A stretch of 64,000 nucleotides of DNA. Source: Acinetobacter bouvetii DSM 14964 = CIP 107468 (GTDB lineage: Bacteria; Pseudomonadota; Gammaproteobacteria; Pseudomonadales; Moraxellaceae). A program made the translations under genes and the position numbers. The stretch is from positions 88,594 to 152,593 of the forward strand of contig NZ_KB849730.1 of NCBI RefSeq assembly GCF_000368865.1, written 5' to 3'. Positions 27,788 through 36,409 of this stretch are shown piece after piece. The first letter of the stretch is position 1. The number at the start of each line of letters is the position of its first letter. The notes beneath the pieces were generated by a model that was given only the letters and a program-made list of their open reading frames with translations, made no database searches and was not told where the DNA came from.

Positions 27788-28775
27788 GACTATAAGTTCT
27801 CCTAGGCATTAAGGGATACCATTGGCTACTCATTGGATGACACAAATCAATACTTCCCCACCAAAAAATTAATGGCGTATTATTTGGGCAATTCCTATAG
27901 TTAAAAACTAATCCACCAAAACCATAATCATAAAAATGACTTCCTAAAGGTCTAGTTCTAGTATTTATAGTTTGTATTTTATCCATTATTAAATAGCCAT
28001 ATTTCAATGATATATACTCAAAAAACTCTCTATCAGACTCATTTAAAAACATTTTTTGTGGCTCAAAAATTGCTCGGTAAGTAACATTATCAATTTTTCG
28101 GGTTGATAAATCAGGCCTATCAAAAAGTATCTCTTTGGGCCATAAATTTTCCGAATAATTTCTGTAAAACTTAGTATTTTCTAGCAACCATTTAGCATCT
28201 TTATAAATAAAACTATAAGTAATATTGATTTTTTTTATTTTTTTTATTTCTTCAATTTTTCTATTTAAGTTTTGTTCAATTCTATACTGTCCACTTTTGT
28301 ACCATCCGATTACAGCAATATATAAATGGCTATCAACTGATAATCTATCTAGCCAAGGTACAACATCCTGTACAACCCTACCTCCACTAAAGATGTAATC
28401 GTCAATATACAAATATTGGTTGTTTCTTATATTTAATTTTTTAAAGACTCTTAGATTTGTTAATCTTGTTACAAGACTTTGCTGACTTTGACCATTTCCC
28501 TGTATATTTAAAAAATAAGGTACAGTTCCATCCCTAGTAAATTTATCTACCCAAAAAATTTCTTCTAAAAATTGATTTTCTGTAGTTTTAGTAATATAAA
28601 AATTAGATAAAAAGTGTGAAGTTATTCTAATAATGTCTAATCTTTCACTTTCGCTAAATTGTTGTGCCCATTTGATTACATGGTTAGTTAAAAACTCCTC
28701 TTTTCTGTGGTTTACCTCATCAAAGTATTCATAGTCCATTAATATATTAGCTATAATTTTTACGTAATTTTTCAT
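27780..28775 (-). CDS. Phosphoribosyltransferase-like (PRTase-CE type) protein
   Basis: A 331-residue cytoplasmic protein with a phosphoribosyltransferase-like core. YIDDYIFSGGR (residues 123-133) matches the acidic-pair plus loop signature that binds the ribose phosphate of PRPP in PRTases (normally V-D-D-x-x-x-T-G). A helical N-terminal region (1-80) precedes it. A conserved-looking C-terminal region follows: RPLG (275-278), GFGGLV (285-290), NCPNNTPLIFWW (295-306) and WYPLMPR (319-325). As I recall, this combination corresponds to the PRTase-CE domain predicted in prokaryotic conflict systems. The start has AGGAG at a 5-base spacing. It is the first gene of the island and overlaps the NADAR start. 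The true substrate is unknown; classical purine or orotate salvage is not suggested. Confidence 0.75.
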   Translation of the reverse strand: MKNYVKIIANILMDYEYFDEVNHRKEEFLTNHVIKWAQQFSESERLDIIRITSHFLSNFYITKTTENQFLEEIFWVDKFTRDGTVPYFLNIQGNGQSQQSLVTRLTNLRVFKKLNIRNNQYLYIDDYIFSGGRVVQDVVPWLDRLSVDSHLYIAVIGWYKSGQYRIEQNLNRKIEEIKKIKKINITYSFIYKDAKWLLENTKFYRNYSENLWPKEILFDRPDLSTRKIDNVTYRAIFEPQKMFLNESDREFFEYISLKYGYLIMDKIQTINTRTRPLGSHFYDYGFGGLVFNYRNCPNNTPLIFWWGSIDLCHPMSSQWYPLMPRRTYSHG

Positions 28776-28791
28776 AAGTCTCCTAAAAGTA

Positions 28792-28818
28792 AAAAGCGTA
28801 TAATATAGATACGCTTTT
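28792..28818 (-). terminator. Terminator of the 28849 lipoprotein gene
   Basis: Arms AAAAGCGTAT (28792-28801) and ATACGCTTTT (28809-28818) with a 7-base loop; on the minus strand it ends in a T-tract. It lies between the lipoprotein stop and the PRTase-like gene. Confidence 0.7.
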
Positions 28819-28830
28819 AAAGACTTTCAA
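28802..28830 (-). promoter_or_regulatory. Sigma-70-like promoter of the PRTase/NADAR operon
   Basis: On the minus strand TTGAAA (28825-28830), a 17-base spacer and TATATT (28802-28807). The -10 box lies in the loop and stem of the preceding terminator, and the start of transcription would fall about 20 bases before the PRTase-like ATG. Confidence 0.55.
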
Positions 28831-28848
28831 CTTAAAAATCAAACAATA

Positions 28849-29220
28849 TTAAGGGCATTTCGCCGTTTGGAAAGTCTTGGTATTTTTACCGCGCGCGCAC
28901 TGATATTCTTTTTGTGTGCTGGTACGTTCCCAATCACCTTCTACATGTTTAAAACGGTAAATCGTGCGGACTGAACGTACAGAATCATCCATTAAGCCGG
29001 TTTCAGTCACTTTCACTTCTGCCGCCGTTGGCGATTCAACACTGTTAAAATACTGACGGATTTCGACCGTCGACAATTCTTTGCGTAAGTCTGAACGCTC
29101 TTTCAGCACTTGCGCCAGCGGCGTATCCGTATTTCCAACTTTATGCACAATTTTCTGTGTGGTCGCACACCCCGAAAGAATCCCGACACACAATGCAGAT
29201 GCTGCCAATATTCGAAACAT
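28849..29220 (-). CDS. Small lipoprotein, unknown
   Basis: Not a recognised family. The 123-residue product has a lipoprotein signal with lipobox LSGC (acylated cysteine at residue 18), followed by a polar, charged domain with two cysteines near the end (EYQCARGKN and TAKCP) that may pair. The start lies at 29220. Likely location is the periplasmic side of the outer or inner membrane. It is followed by its own terminator, so it is not cotranscribed with the AT-rich island although it runs in the same direction. Confidence 0.8.
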   Translation of the reverse strand: MFRILAASALCVGILSGCATTQKIVHKVGNTDTPLAQVLKERSDLRKELSTVEIRQYFNSVESPTAAEVKVTETGLMDDSVRSVRTIYRFKHVEGDWERTSTQKEYQCARGKNTKTFQTAKCP

Positions 29221-29356
29221 AATTCTGACCCCAACTTAAAATTTCCAACTCATGATGCCGTTTTTATTTAAAAAATACTATTTCACAAATGTAAGCCATT
29301 TTACAGCCATAAAAAAAGCGCATCATCCGATGCGCTTTTCCGCTCAATCTTAACAA

Positions 29357-30766
29357 TTAAAGATCGAATAATTTGCCTGGATTCATAATGCCCTGCGGGT
29401 CAAACACTTTTTTCAGCGCTTTCATGTATTCAATTTCTTCTGCTGAACGGGTATAGCCCAAATACGGCTTTTTGGTCATGCCGACGCCATGCTCTGCAGA
29501 AATTGAGCCATCGTATTTTTTCACAATGTCAAATACGTACTTATTCACCACTTTGCATTTATCAAAGAATTCGTCTTTGCTTAAATCCGCAGGTTTCAAA
29601 ATATTTAAATGCAGGTTGCCGTCACCGATATGGCCAAACCAGCAAATTTCGAAATCAGGGTAGTTCTGCGCCACAATTGCATCAATTTCCTGAATAAATG
29701 CAGGAACATGCGTAATCAGCACTGAAATATCATTTTTGTACGGCGTAAACGGCGCAATTGACTCAGAAATGTCTTCACGCAAGCGCCACAAGCTGTGCAC
29801 TTGCTCTAGGCTTTGGCTCATGACGCCGTCCAGCACCCAGCCCTGTTCCATGCAGTGCTCAAAAATTTCCATCGCCTTGTCCATAATCGGCTCAAACGGC
29901 GCTTCAAACTCCAGCAATACATAAAATGGGCATTCTGTTTCAAATGGACGCTGCACATGGCCATTGTCCAGCACCTTTTGCATGGCCAGTTCGCCAAAGA
30001 ACTCAAATGCAGTCAGGTCAATTTTAGCTTGGAAGGCGTGCAGTACAGGCATCACAGCATCAAAGTCAGGTACGCCCAATACCATCACTTGCAGGTCCTG
30101 CGGCTGGCGCTCAAGCTTAATTTCAGCTTCCGTCACCAAGCCTAAGGTGCCTTCACCGCCAATGAACAAATGCTGCAGCGCATAGCCGGTCGCGTTTTTA
30201 ATCATGCCTTTGTTTAAACGCAGCACATCGCCTTTGCCCGTCACCACGGTTAAGCCCAGCACCCAATTGCGGGTCATGCCGTATTTAATCACTTTAATGC
30301 CGCCGGCATTGGTGCCGATGTTGCCGCCAATCTGCGATGAACCTGCAGATGCAAAATCAACCGGGTAGTACATGCCCTGATCGGAAGCATAGTTCTGCAG
30401 CTGTTCAGTCACCACACCCGCCTGCACGCGAACCATTCGGTCTGCTGGGAAGAACTCAAGAATCTGGTTCATCTTGTCCATGCTCACCACGATTTCGCCA
30501 TTGGCTGCGACTGCGCCGGCAGATAAGCCTGTACGGCCGCCAGATGGCGTGATGGCCACATTAAATTGGTTCGCCAGTTTTACAATTGCTTGCACTTGCT
30601 CGGTCGATGATGGAAAAACGATGACCGACGGGTTTGGGTCGAAGTGCTTGGTATGGTCACGTCCCCAATTTTCGAGACTGTCTGCATCAGTTTTAATGCG
30701 GTTTTCGCCGACAATAGCGGTCAATTGGGTTAATAACTCTGGGGTTAAAGCGACTGGAGCATTCAT
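29357..30766 (-). CDS. D-2-hydroxyglutarate dehydrogenase, FAD-linked
   Basis: Flavoprotein of the GlcD/D2HGDH family (VAO/PCMH fold), about 469 residues. The FAD-binding segment has PSGGRTGLSAGA, then ASAGSSQIGGNIGTNAGG and the later GGEGTLGLVTEAE. The C-terminal part shows the metal/substrate motif HIGDGNLHLN and SAEHGVG. It oxidises D-2-hydroxyglutarate to 2-oxoglutarate in characterised relatives. The gene sits divergent from serA, the arrangement known from Pseudomonas, where this enzyme removes D-2-hydroxyglutarate made by SerA and so drives serine synthesis. D-lactate or glycolate as substrate is possible but less supported. ATG 30766 (MNAPVALTPELL) is preferred over the upstream start at 30796. 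Confidence 0.85.
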   Translation of the reverse strand: MNAPVALTPELLTQLTAIVGENRIKTDADSLENWGRDHTKHFDPNPSVIVFPSSTEQVQAIVKLANQFNVAITPSGGRTGLSAGAVAANGEIVVSMDKMNQILEFFPADRMVRVQAGVVTEQLQNYASDQGMYYPVDFASAGSSQIGGNIGTNAGGIKVIKYGMTRNWVLGLTVVTGKGDVLRLNKGMIKNATGYALQHLFIGGEGTLGLVTEAEIKLERQPQDLQVMVLGVPDFDAVMPVLHAFQAKIDLTAFEFFGELAMQKVLDNGHVQRPFETECPFYVLLEFEAPFEPIMDKAMEIFEHCMEQGWVLDGVMSQSLEQVHSLWRLREDISESIAPFTPYKNDISVLITHVPAFIQEIDAIVAQNYPDFEICWFGHIGDGNLHLNILKPADLSKDEFFDKCKVVNKYVFDIVKKYDGSISAEHGVGMTKKPYLGYTRSAEEIEYMKALKKVFDPQGIMNPGKLFDL

Positions 30767-31118
30767 CGTTTTCAGACCTTGCAAGAAGTAAAACAAGTTG
30801 TAAATAGCCTATAAATCATTCAGTTGTGCACAGCATGGCGCCAGCACCAGATGAGGCAGACGTGAGCAGAAAAGAAACAGAAATCTGATCCGTTTTTCAC
30901 GTGCGCACATTATAAGGCATTTTTCAGCAAAACCCGCAGAAAAACCTGTTTTTACAATGACGCCTTTGAAATTACAGGCTTATTTAGAACGCGCGCGGCA
31001 ATAACGGTCACATAATTTGTCAAAATACCTCACACAGCGGTCATAAAGGAAATGTATATCCCGCATTGTCCTATGCTATTATACCGCCACTAAATTTGGC
31101 CTTTGTAGCGGAGCCGTA
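30767..31118. promoter_or_regulatory. Divergent intergenic region between D2HGDH gene and serA
   Basis: This stretch of about 350 bp without genes presumably holds both promoters. For serA a plausible extended -10 TGCTATTAT ends at 31082, 37 bases before the start, but its -35 is weak. No operator palindrome stands out. Confidence 0.4.
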
Positions 31119-32351
31119 ATGAGCCAACATCTTTCACTGCCTAAAGATAAAATTCGTTTCTTGTTGTTAGAAGGCGTTCACCAAAACGCCATCGACACTT
31201 TAAATGCTGCCGGATACACCAACATCGATTACCGTAAAACAGCGCTGGAAGGCGACGCGCTGAAAGAAGCGGTAAAAGATGCGCACTTCATCGGTATCCG
31301 TTCGCGCACTCAACTCACTGAAGAAGTGTTTGAGGCGGCGAACAAACTGATTGCTGTGGGCTGTTTCTGTATCGGCACCAACCAAGTGAACTTGAATGCA
31401 GCGATGATTCGCGGTATTCCAGTCTTTAACGCGCCGTATTCAAATACCCGTTCGGTGGCTGAATTGGTGCTTGCTGAAGCAATCCTGCTGCTGCGCCGTG
31501 TGCCTGAAAAATCAACAGATACACATGCGGGCGGCTGGAACAAATCTGCAGTTGGTTCATTCGAAACACGCGGTAAAATTTTAGGGATTGTCGGTTACGG
31601 TTCAATCGGCTCTCAGCTTTCAGTTCTGGCTGAAAGTCTGGGCATGCAAGTGATTTACTATGATGCGGTAACAAAACTGCCTTTAGGCAATGCGCGTCAA
31701 GTCGGCTCTATGGGCGAATTGCTTGCCAATGCTGACGTCGTGTCTATCCATGTGCCTGACGTACCTTCTACACGCAATTTCATGGGCAAAGAACAGTTTG
31801 CGCAAATGAAAGAAGGTTCAATCTTCATCAATGCGGCGCGCGGCACTTGCGTTCTGATTGATGACCTTGCGGATGCCATCAAATCTGGCCATATTGCCGG
31901 TGCAGCAGTTGATGTGTTCCCGAAAGAGCCTAAAGCCAACGGTGAAGAATTTGTTTCTGCGCTGCGCAACTTGCCAAACGTGATTTTAACGCCTCACGTT
32001 GGCGGTTCAACCATGGAAGCGCAAGCGAACATCGGTTTAGAAGTGGCTGAGAAATTTGTGGCTTATTCAGATAAAGGCATGACTTTATCTGCAGTGAACT
32101 TCCCGGAAATTGCGCTTCCATTGACTGAAGGCAAACACCGCTTACTGCATATTCACAAAAACATTCCAGGCGTGCTGTCAAAAATCAACAACCTGTTTGC
32201 TGAACACGGCATCAACATTTCTGGCCAGTCATTAATGACTAAAGGCGATGTAGGTTACTTAGTGATGGATGTAGACGCTACTGCATCTCAAGAAGCTTTA
32301 GATACCTTGCACGAAGTTGAAGGCACAATCCGCGTCCGCGTATTGTTCTAA
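31119..32351 (+). CDS. serA: D-3-phosphoglycerate dehydrogenase
   Basis: First committed step of serine synthesis, oxidation of 3-phosphoglycerate with NAD+. The 410 residues match E. coli SerA. Motifs are IGIRSRTQL, the NAD-binding GIVGYGSIGSQ, NAARGTCVLIDDLADA and HVGGSTMEAQANIG, which holds the catalytic histidine. The C-terminal ACT domain (about residues 335-410, HIHKNIPGVLSKINN onward) gives allosteric inhibition by serine. GGAG precedes the start. The enzyme also reduces 2-oxoglutarate to D-2-hydroxyglutarate in E. coli, which explains the divergent dehydrogenase neighbour. Confidence 0.96.
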   Translation: MSQHLSLPKDKIRFLLLEGVHQNAIDTLNAAGYTNIDYRKTALEGDALKEAVKDAHFIGIRSRTQLTEEVFEAANKLIAVGCFCIGTNQVNLNAAMIRGIPVFNAPYSNTRSVAELVLAEAILLLRRVPEKSTDTHAGGWNKSAVGSFETRGKILGIVGYGSIGSQLSVLAESLGMQVIYYDAVTKLPLGNARQVGSMGELLANADVVSIHVPDVPSTRNFMGKEQFAQMKEGSIFINAARGTCVLIDDLADAIKSGHIAGAAVDVFPKEPKANGEEFVSALRNLPNVILTPHVGGSTMEAQANIGLEVAEKFVAYSDKGMTLSAVNFPEIALPLTEGKHRLLHIHKNIPGVLSKINNLFAEHGINISGQSLMTKGDVGYLVMDVDATASQEALDTLHEVEGTIRVRVLF

Positions 32352-32364
32352 TTCAATTGCATAT

Positions 32365-32397
32365 AAAGCCATAGGCTGCGGCCTGTGGCTTTTTTTA
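32365..32397 (+). terminator. Intrinsic terminator after serA
   Basis: Twelve-base stem AAAGCCATAGGC (32365-32376) and GCCTGTGGCTTT (32381-32392), loop TGCG, then a T-tract. Confidence 0.85.
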
Positions 32398-32463
32398 TTT
32401 TTAAGCTTCAGCTTTACTCTCCCGCTCCTCGAGAAATCGAACCCAATTTAGTATAGTAAGCAC

Positions 32464-33336
32464 ATGCCGAATTTAAAAAATACGCCCCATGTGCAAGCGC
32501 TGTTCCTGCTGCTGATTGCAATGATCAGCATGCAAAGCAGCGGTTCTCTGGCCAAAATCCTGTTTAATCAATTTCCAGTTTTGACTGTGTCCAGCTTGCG
32601 CCTTTTGCTGGGTTCCCTTATTTTAGCCGTGATTTTTAGGATTTGGCAGGCCAATTTCAAACAGGTGCGCTGGAAAGCCATCATCAGCTACGGCGTGGCC
32701 TTAGCTGGCATGAACGCGCTGTTTTATTTATCGATTAACCGCTTGCCGCTGGGCATTGCGGTCTCATTTGAATTTATTGGCCCGCTCAGTGTCGCGCTGT
32801 TTTATGCACGGCAGAAATTTGACTTTATTTGGGTCGGACTGGCGGTTTTAGGCTTGGCGCTGCTCTTCCCTTTTGATCAGGCTTCACAGCCTTTAGATCC
32901 AATCGGCATTGCCTTTGCACTGGGCGCAGGCGCCTGCTGGGCGCTGTATATTGTGGCAGGTCAGCGGCCTTCCGGCCTCTCTGGCAACCATACCGTATGC
33001 TTAGGGATGTTTGTCGGCATGCTCTGTCTGTTGCCCATTGCACTGTTTACAGGGATGCCAGCGTCTGTATTTGAGCCTTCCAATCTTATTTATTTTATCG
33101 CTCTTGCAATACTGGCCAGCGCGCTGCCTTTTACCTTGGAGATGATCGCGCTCAGAAATTTATCCGCGCTGAGTTTTGGCACACTGATGAGTGTAGAGCC
33201 TGCGATTGCAGCGCTGTCGGGCTTTGTCTTTTTAGGTGAACAGCTGCTGTGGACGCAATGGCTGGCGCTGGCGGTGATTATTGCTTCTTCAATTGGCTGC
33301 ACAGTGACGACGCAACAGGCCAAGCAAAGAAAGTAG
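32464..33336 (+). CDS. EamA/RhtA-type exporter (first copy)
   Basis: Ten-helix drug/metabolite transporter of 290 residues with two EamA repeats. Family sequences seen are SLRLLLGSLILA, PLGIAVSFEFIGPLSVAL and the second-repeat GTLMSVEPAIAALSGFVFLGE, which are typical of RhtA, an exporter of threonine and homoserine in E. coli. The substrate here is unknown. It is a paralogue of the gene at 35451-36326, which lies on the other side of the lipoprotein gene. It ends in a terminator shared with the convergent lipoprotein gene. Confidence 0.85.
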   Translation: MPNLKNTPHVQALFLLLIAMISMQSSGSLAKILFNQFPVLTVSSLRLLLGSLILAVIFRIWQANFKQVRWKAIISYGVALAGMNALFYLSINRLPLGIAVSFEFIGPLSVALFYARQKFDFIWVGLAVLGLALLFPFDQASQPLDPIGIAFALGAGACWALYIVAGQRPSGLSGNHTVCLGMFVGMLCLLPIALFTGMPASVFEPSNLIYFIALAILASALPFTLEMIALRNLSALSFGTLMSVEPAIAALSGFVFLGEQLLWTQWLALAVIIASSIGCTVTTQQAKQRK

Positions 33337-33370
33337 TCCTCCGCCGCCAATTAAATTTCTAAATGAAATA

Positions 33371-33406
33371 AAAACCGCGTTTCACCCTGAAGCAAAACGC
33401 GGTTTT
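33371..33406. terminator. Bidirectional terminator between EamA gene and lipoprotein gene
   Basis: AAAACCGCGTTT (33371-33382) and AAACGCGGTTTT (33395-33406), a 12-base perfect stem with a 12-base loop. Confidence 0.85.
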
Positions 33407-33428
33407 TTGCTGCTATTCAAATGCTGCT

Positions 33429-35258
33429 TTAAGTTGGCACGTTACAAAAGTAGCCATCATTGTCGACTGGTGTATTGCCGCCCCATAAAGAAATCATGAT
33501 CAATGGCTGCTCAGAACGCTTAAAACCCTCTCTACCTCTAGAGCCGCAGTATGTGCCCTGTAGCATACGGCCTTGAAGATATAAACTGTTGATCTTGCCT
33601 TCATCCATCCACTTAAAACCTGCATATTGGTTTGGTAAACGGATGAGTTTTTGCTCACCATAAACTGTATTGAAATGCAGTTTATGCTCAGATGAATCAT
33701 TGCTGTCCGCCATCCATAGGCTGACCTCGATTTCACAAGGCTTCCCGACTAAATCTGGATTATTGATATTTAGATTGCCTGTGTTGTAATCATCGCCAGA
33801 TGTACACTGTACATAGAAGCTTAAGCCCTTGTCCGATGCCACGACCTCTTTGTCTTTCAGTACAATTTTCACATCCGATTTACTTGTAGAAACGGCTGCG
33901 CCAACATATCGCACCCATTGATCGCCCTCAAGGGCAATTGCCGTTTGCGCTGACCAAACCAGTTTATCGTTGTTAGACTTTAAGCCCGTTAATACACGGA
34001 CACCTTCTTTTGGCGCCGTAAATTCAGCTGCTTTATATTCTACGCCAACTAAAGCAGTGAACTCACCGCTGCATTCGACTGCTGAACCATCTTCAAGCGT
34101 GCATTGTACTTTGTTGTTGGTTGCAGGAATGCCTAAATCAATCACCACAGTTTTATCATTCGGCAATTGCGACGTCACAGAGCCAATGAGTGTGCCTGTC
34201 GTATCTTTCGCTGTCCAATGAATTGTGCCTTCAGTTGGCATATTCACAATATCCACACCTTCAGCAGGAATCGAGTTGGTTTTGGTTAAACCTGAACCAT
34301 CTTTGAGTTCCACTGCCGCCGTAATATGGCAAGGCACATAGTTATTGGCTGATTTACATTTCACATTTACTGAACCTGGGTTTTCAAATTTAAAATCCCA
34401 GTTCCAAGTTGAGAAATGGCTGACGGTGGCTTGAACAGCCAAGCCCGTAGCAGAAAGCGGAGAAGCGACAACGGTTCCAGGAGTTCCCTCTTCAACCCAT
34501 TTGCCTTTTGCAGCATCGAAATACCACATTGGAATACTGGTGCCCACCGTCATGGCTTGGTTATTGATGCTATTGAGCGGCAAGTCCATTTGAATGTCAG
34601 CTGTCACGCCTTGCTTCAGCTGCAGCTTTTGACCAGCGGCATTGGTAAATGTTGCCGTCATCATGCCTGCGCTAATTAAAATCGCAGGATTACCTTTGGA
34701 ATCTACAGCCACACCATTGGCGGGCATGGCATTCAAATCACTGCTTTGAATATCCCAAGGGGTAAACTCAACTTTGACTGCTCCTGTAGCAGGCTGACCG
34801 TTCGGCAATACAAATGCCCCCGCAGGAATACTGATTTGGGCATTCAGAAATGCAGCCTGAATCACTTGGGCGTCTTCAATTGCAGCGACAGTCAAAGTTT
34901 GTTTGATCGGCAATAAGTTTGCAGATAACTGTGCCAGTTCTTCAACTTTCAACTCAACAGCCTGTGTAATAAAACCCGTTTTTTTAAAACTCACCACAAC
35001 GGTTTTTGCAGACTGAGGAATCTTCACATTAAATTGTGCATTACCAGAAGCATCAGTGACAAAACTTTGCCCCAAAATACTGATCTCAGCGCCAGCAAGG
35101 TTCGATCCTGTTGAGGTTTGGACCAATGCCGTCACTGCTTTTTCAGCAGATACTTCATTTGCTGAAGCATCATCACCAGAGCCAGAACCACAGCCCACAA
35201 GCGGGACTCCCAAAACACACGCAACCAATACGGCGTGCAGCTGTTGTTGTAATTTCAT
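33429..35258 (-). CDS. Large lipoprotein with Ig-like/FAM171-like region
   Basis: A 609-residue predicted surface or periplasmic lipoprotein. The signal peptide ends in lipobox LVGC (cysteine at residue 23), followed by a Gly/Ser-rich linker. Residues about 40-115 look like a carboxypeptidase-regulatory-type beta sandwich (VTDASGNAQFNV, VSFKKTGF). The next part, with SIPAGAFVLPNG and VKVEFTPWDIQSSD, resembles FAM171-like beta domains. The C-terminal half is rich in beta-branched residues and holds several cysteines that probably pair. Such architecture suggests an adhesion or envelope role, but none is shown. It is flanked by two RhtA-like exporter genes. Confidence 0.78.
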   Translation of the reverse strand: MKLQQQLHAVLVACVLGVPLVGCGSGSGDDASANEVSAEKAVTALVQTSTGSNLAGAEISILGQSFVTDASGNAQFNVKIPQSAKTVVVSFKKTGFITQAVELKVEELAQLSANLLPIKQTLTVAAIEDAQVIQAAFLNAQISIPAGAFVLPNGQPATGAVKVEFTPWDIQSSDLNAMPANGVAVDSKGNPAILISAGMMTATFTNAAGQKLQLKQGVTADIQMDLPLNSINNQAMTVGTSIPMWYFDAAKGKWVEEGTPGTVVASPLSATGLAVQATVSHFSTWNWDFKFENPGSVNVKCKSANNYVPCHITAAVELKDGSGLTKTNSIPAEGVDIVNMPTEGTIHWTAKDTTGTLIGSVTSQLPNDKTVVIDLGIPATNNKVQCTLEDGSAVECSGEFTALVGVEYKAAEFTAPKEGVRVLTGLKSNNDKLVWSAQTAIALEGDQWVRYVGAAVSTSKSDVKIVLKDKEVVASDKGLSFYVQCTSGDDYNTGNLNINNPDLVGKPCEIEVSLWMADSNDSSEHKLHFNTVYGEQKLIRLPNQYAGFKWMDEGKINSLYLQGRMLQGTYCGSRGREGFKRSEQPLIMISLWGGNTPVDNDGYFCNVPT

Positions 35259-35450
35259 TATTATTTCTCTTAATTCAGAAGTGCTGGATAAATAAGCATC
35301 ATATTATTGATTTTATTTATATTATGTTCAAACGAACAATATTATTCACATGAACTGCCCAGCACTGCCTGCACCATCTTGCATCTTTTCATGCACCAAT
35401 TGCTCTATAATCCAGCAACCTGCTCCTTCCAACCCAGCTGCTGAATTTTT

Positions 35451-36326
35451 ATGCCAAATGCCCAATACCTTGCAGTGCTGTATATGATTTTATCGATGGT
35501 GTCGTATCAAATCAGCGCCTCGTTTGCCAAACAGCTGTTTACTGTATTGGACCCGCTGAGCGTCACCATTCTGCGCTTATGCTTTGCTGCGGTTATTGTC
35601 TGTTTGATGTTCCGGTCTTGGCGCATTCTAAAGCGGCTGCCGTTTTTAAAATGGCGTGATTTACTCTGCTACAGCGTGGCGCTTTGCATCATGAATGTTT
35701 TGTTCTATATGTCGCTCGGAAAGCTGCCGCAAGGCATTGCAGTCGGTCTGGAATTTATCGGCCCCTTGGGTTTGGCCCTGCTGTCTATTCAGCGGCGCAG
35801 CGATTATGTATGGGTTTTATTGGCCATTGCTGGCATCGCGCTTATGGTGCCTTGGGGGCAAACCGCAGGCGCCGATTTTTCTGTCACGGGCGCAGCTTGC
35901 GCGCTGGGTGCAGGATTGTGCTGGGCTTTTTATATTTATTTTGGACAAAAGGTCGTGCATCAAAATATCGGCATGCATGCCTTGACGATTGCCATCACAC
36001 TATCTGCACTGACACTGCTGCCCATTGGCCTATACCGCAATGCGCCTGCGTTGCTGGAAACCCAATATTGGGGTAAAGCGCTGGCCATTGCCATTTTAGC
36101 AACGGCCATCCCCTATGCTTTGGACTTAAAAGCCTTAAAACAGCTGAATAAACTCAGCTACGGCACATTATCCAGCCTTTCGCCGGCGCTGGCAGCGCTG
36201 ACAGGACTGGTGCTGCTGGGTGAACAAATTGGCCTGCTGCAGTGGGCAGCGCTGTTCTGCGTGATGATTGCATCCATCGGCGTTACGCTGAAATCTTCTA
36301 AAGATCAAAGCGCCGCAACATCATGA
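35451..36326 (+). CDS. EamA/RhtA-type exporter (second copy)
   Basis: Ten-helix DMT exporter of 291 residues, paralogous to the gene at 32464-33336 (shared FYMSL/FYLSI, PQGIAVGLEFIGPLGLALL against PLGIAVSFEFIGPLSVALF, and SYGTLSSLSPALAALTGLVLLGE). Same presumed family, RhtA-like amino-acid exporters; substrate unknown. The start MPNAQYL at 35451 has no strong ribosome site. It stands alone between the lipoprotein gene and the convergent TSUP gene. The divergence between the copies suggests an old duplication rather than a recent one. Confidence 0.84.
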   Translation: MPNAQYLAVLYMILSMVSYQISASFAKQLFTVLDPLSVTILRLCFAAVIVCLMFRSWRILKRLPFLKWRDLLCYSVALCIMNVLFYMSLGKLPQGIAVGLEFIGPLGLALLSIQRRSDYVWVLLAIAGIALMVPWGQTAGADFSVTGAACALGAGLCWAFYIYFGQKVVHQNIGMHALTIAITLSALTLLPIGLYRNAPALLETQYWGKALAIAILATAIPYALDLKALKQLNKLSYGTLSSLSPALAALTGLVLLGEQIGLLQWAALFCVMIASIGVTLKSSKDQSAATS

Positions 36327-36409
36327 ATATAAGTAAATCATTCATGTTCAGCACAGTTAATGCATTTCGGCGGCCAGATGCATCTTCTGATGCCTACCTT
36401 AAATTTTGT

